5,582 nucleotides of DNA. Origin: JALVIU01 sp964462295. GTDB taxonomy: Bacteria; Atribacterota; JALVIU01. The position numbers and the translations under genes are program-made. A model generated the notes under the pieces. It did no database searches, was not told the DNA's origin, and saw only the letters and a list, made by a program, of their open reading frames with translations. Positions 4,558-5,582 of the stretch are shown piece after piece (positions within the stretch are counted from its first letter, which is position 1; each line of letters starts with the position of its first letter). The stretch lies in contig CAYWXH010000096.1 of assembly GCA_964462295.1 (NCBI GenBank), positions 1-5,582 on the forward strand, written 5' to 3'.

Positions 4558-5582
4558 ATGTTTTTGTATAATTTACTAAAAAAACAAAGAAAACGGTATA
4601 TTTATATATTGATACCTACAGTTTTACTCATATTAATACTTTCTTCAACCTTTGCCCTATCTAAAACTTCTAATACAAGCTTCTCCTTTACTGTAACCCT
4701 AAATGCAAATGATTATACCATAAAAACACTCCCAGATGGATATCAGAAGATCTATATGTCTGATTTTGGTATTTCATCACTACCCGGTGCACCTGCACTC
4801 CCTTCAAGGATATTTGAAATAGGTGTACCACCCCTTGCTCAGAATATAAAGGTGAGTTTTTCTGAAGATAGAGGTAAACTTCTTCCTGGTGATTACAACA
4901 TATTTCCTTCACAACCATTTCTTCCACAATCAGACAATAAAAAACTTACAGAAGATTCATGGAAAGAATATAATAAAAACCTAAAAAAATACTACAATTC
5001 AAATGCACAATTTCCCAAGGAAAATGTAAAGTTTATAGGAGAAAACTCCATAAGAAAATATAAGATTATACAGGTATTTTTCTCACCATTTACATATTAT
5101 CCACAGAGTAAGAAACTCTATTTTAGAAAATCTCTGAAACTAACTATTACATATACCCTTCCATCATACAAAGAATTTACACAAAATGCATTAACAACCT
5201 TTTCTTACCTTAGGGATCCAGTAGGAGATGAGATGGCAAGAGAGTTCATTACAAACTATGATCAAATAAAACCTTACTATAATTATTTTTCTTCAAGTAC
5301 ATCTGCCATCTTTCCCTCATCAGGATCTGAAGAGAAGGTAAATTATCTCTTTATCTGTGGAAATGATAGTATAAAAAGAACTGTACAAAATTATACACAG
5401 TTTTATGAAAACTTAGGATTAAAGACAAAAATTGTAACAGTAAGTGAAATTACCTCATCTACAAGTGGAAAAGATAAACAGGAAAAAATAAGAAACTATC
5501 TCAAAAACCACTATCAGACTTGGGGTCTAAAATATGTAGCACTTGTAGGAGATATTGATACTATACCTATGAGGTATTGTTA
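4558..5582 (+). CDS. Gingipain-family (C25) secreted cysteine peptidase, 5' part
   Basis: This frame stays open to the right edge (341 complete codons). The N-terminus is a signal peptide: a basic stretch (KKQRKR, 8-13), a hydrophobic core (about 14-30) and a likely signal peptidase I site after TFA (31-33). Residues about 40-205 match the C25 propeptide in style, with SSLPGAPALPSRIFEIGVPP (73-92) as the clearest signature and FFSPFTYYPQSKKLYF further on. From about 260 the C25 catalytic fold begins: VNYLFICGNDSIKRTVQNYT, then KYVALVGDIDTIPMRY near the end, matching the 'VLVGD...IP' strand of gingipains. The catalytic His and Cys normally come after this strand and are outside the window, so activity cannot be judged. 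C341 is too early to be the nucleophile. Specificity is unknown. The gene is a plausible exoprotein of the adjacent T2SS. Confidence 0.82.
   Translation, partial: MFLYNLLKKQRKRYIYILIPTVLLILILSSTFALSKTSNTSFSFTVTLNANDYTIKTLPDGYQKIYMSDFGISSLPGAPALPSRIFEIGVPPLAQNIKVSFSEDRGKLLPGDYNIFPSQPFLPQSDNKKLTEDSWKEYNKNLKKYYNSNAQFPKENVKFIGENSIRKYKIIQVFFSPFTYYPQSKKLYFRKSLKLTITYTLPSYKEFTQNALTTFSYLRDPVGDEMAREFITNYDQIKPYYNYFSSSTSAIFPSSGSEEKVNYLFICGNDSIKRTVQNYTQFYENLGLKTKIVTVSEITSSTSGKDKQEKIRNYLKNHYQTWGLKYVALVGDIDTIPMRYC

Noticed and set aside
4688..4927. Reverse-strand ORF of 79 codons
   Set aside because: It is antisense to the C25 propeptide region, which has a coherent signal peptide and family motifs; there is no sign of independent coding.
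5578..5580. C341 as the catalytic Cys of the C25 peptidase
   Set aside because: In gingipains the nucleophile follows the GHG histidine, which comes well after the VGD...IP strand; neither has been reached at the window edge.

Overview
The window comes from an AT-rich diderm (Gram-negative-type) bacterium. The diderm call rests on a type II secretion system (T2SS), which needs an outer membrane. Codon use is heavy in ATA (Ile), AGA/AGG (Arg) and AAA (Lys), which fits a low-GC and possibly thermophilic anaerobe. I cannot name a genus from the sequence.

Layout. Positions 1-300 are non-coding and visibly more GC-rich than the rest. They hold three copies of an interspersed palindromic element with ends GTCATTGCGAG/CTCGCAATGAC. 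Two copies face each other as a large inverted repeat. The third runs into three tandem 26-bp units that stop exactly where a near-consensus sigma-70 promoter begins. From 312 to 4486 there is one tightly packed same-strand operon, gspG-H-I-J-K-L-M, with every junction overlapping. After a 71-bp, almost pure A/T spacer with a promoter-like sequence and a strong Shine-Dalgarno (SD), a new gene starts at 4558 and runs off the right edge. It encodes an exported peptidase of the gingipain family (C25) and is cut before the catalytic His and Cys.

How the genes work together. GspG is the major pseudopilin. GspH, I, J and K are the minor pseudopilins, with I-J-K forming the tip that primes pilus assembly. 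GspL and GspM are bitopic inner-membrane proteins linking the GspE ATPase to the pseudopilus. The secretin (GspD), ATPase (GspE), platform protein (GspF), GspC and prepilin peptidase (GspO) are not in the window, so the system is either split over loci or interrupted upstream. The C25 peptidase has a Sec-type signal peptide and lies directly after gspM. It is a reasonable candidate substrate of this secretion system, but that is inference.

The main points of interest are the repeat cluster whose last unit forms most of the operon's -35 box, the dual-coding overlaps in which the tail of one prepilin gene encodes the leader of the next, several non-obvious start codons (ATA or GTG candidates) among the minor pseudopilins, and the adjacent C25 peptidase. 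I see no clearly new system here. The core is a recognisable T2SS with some unusual details.
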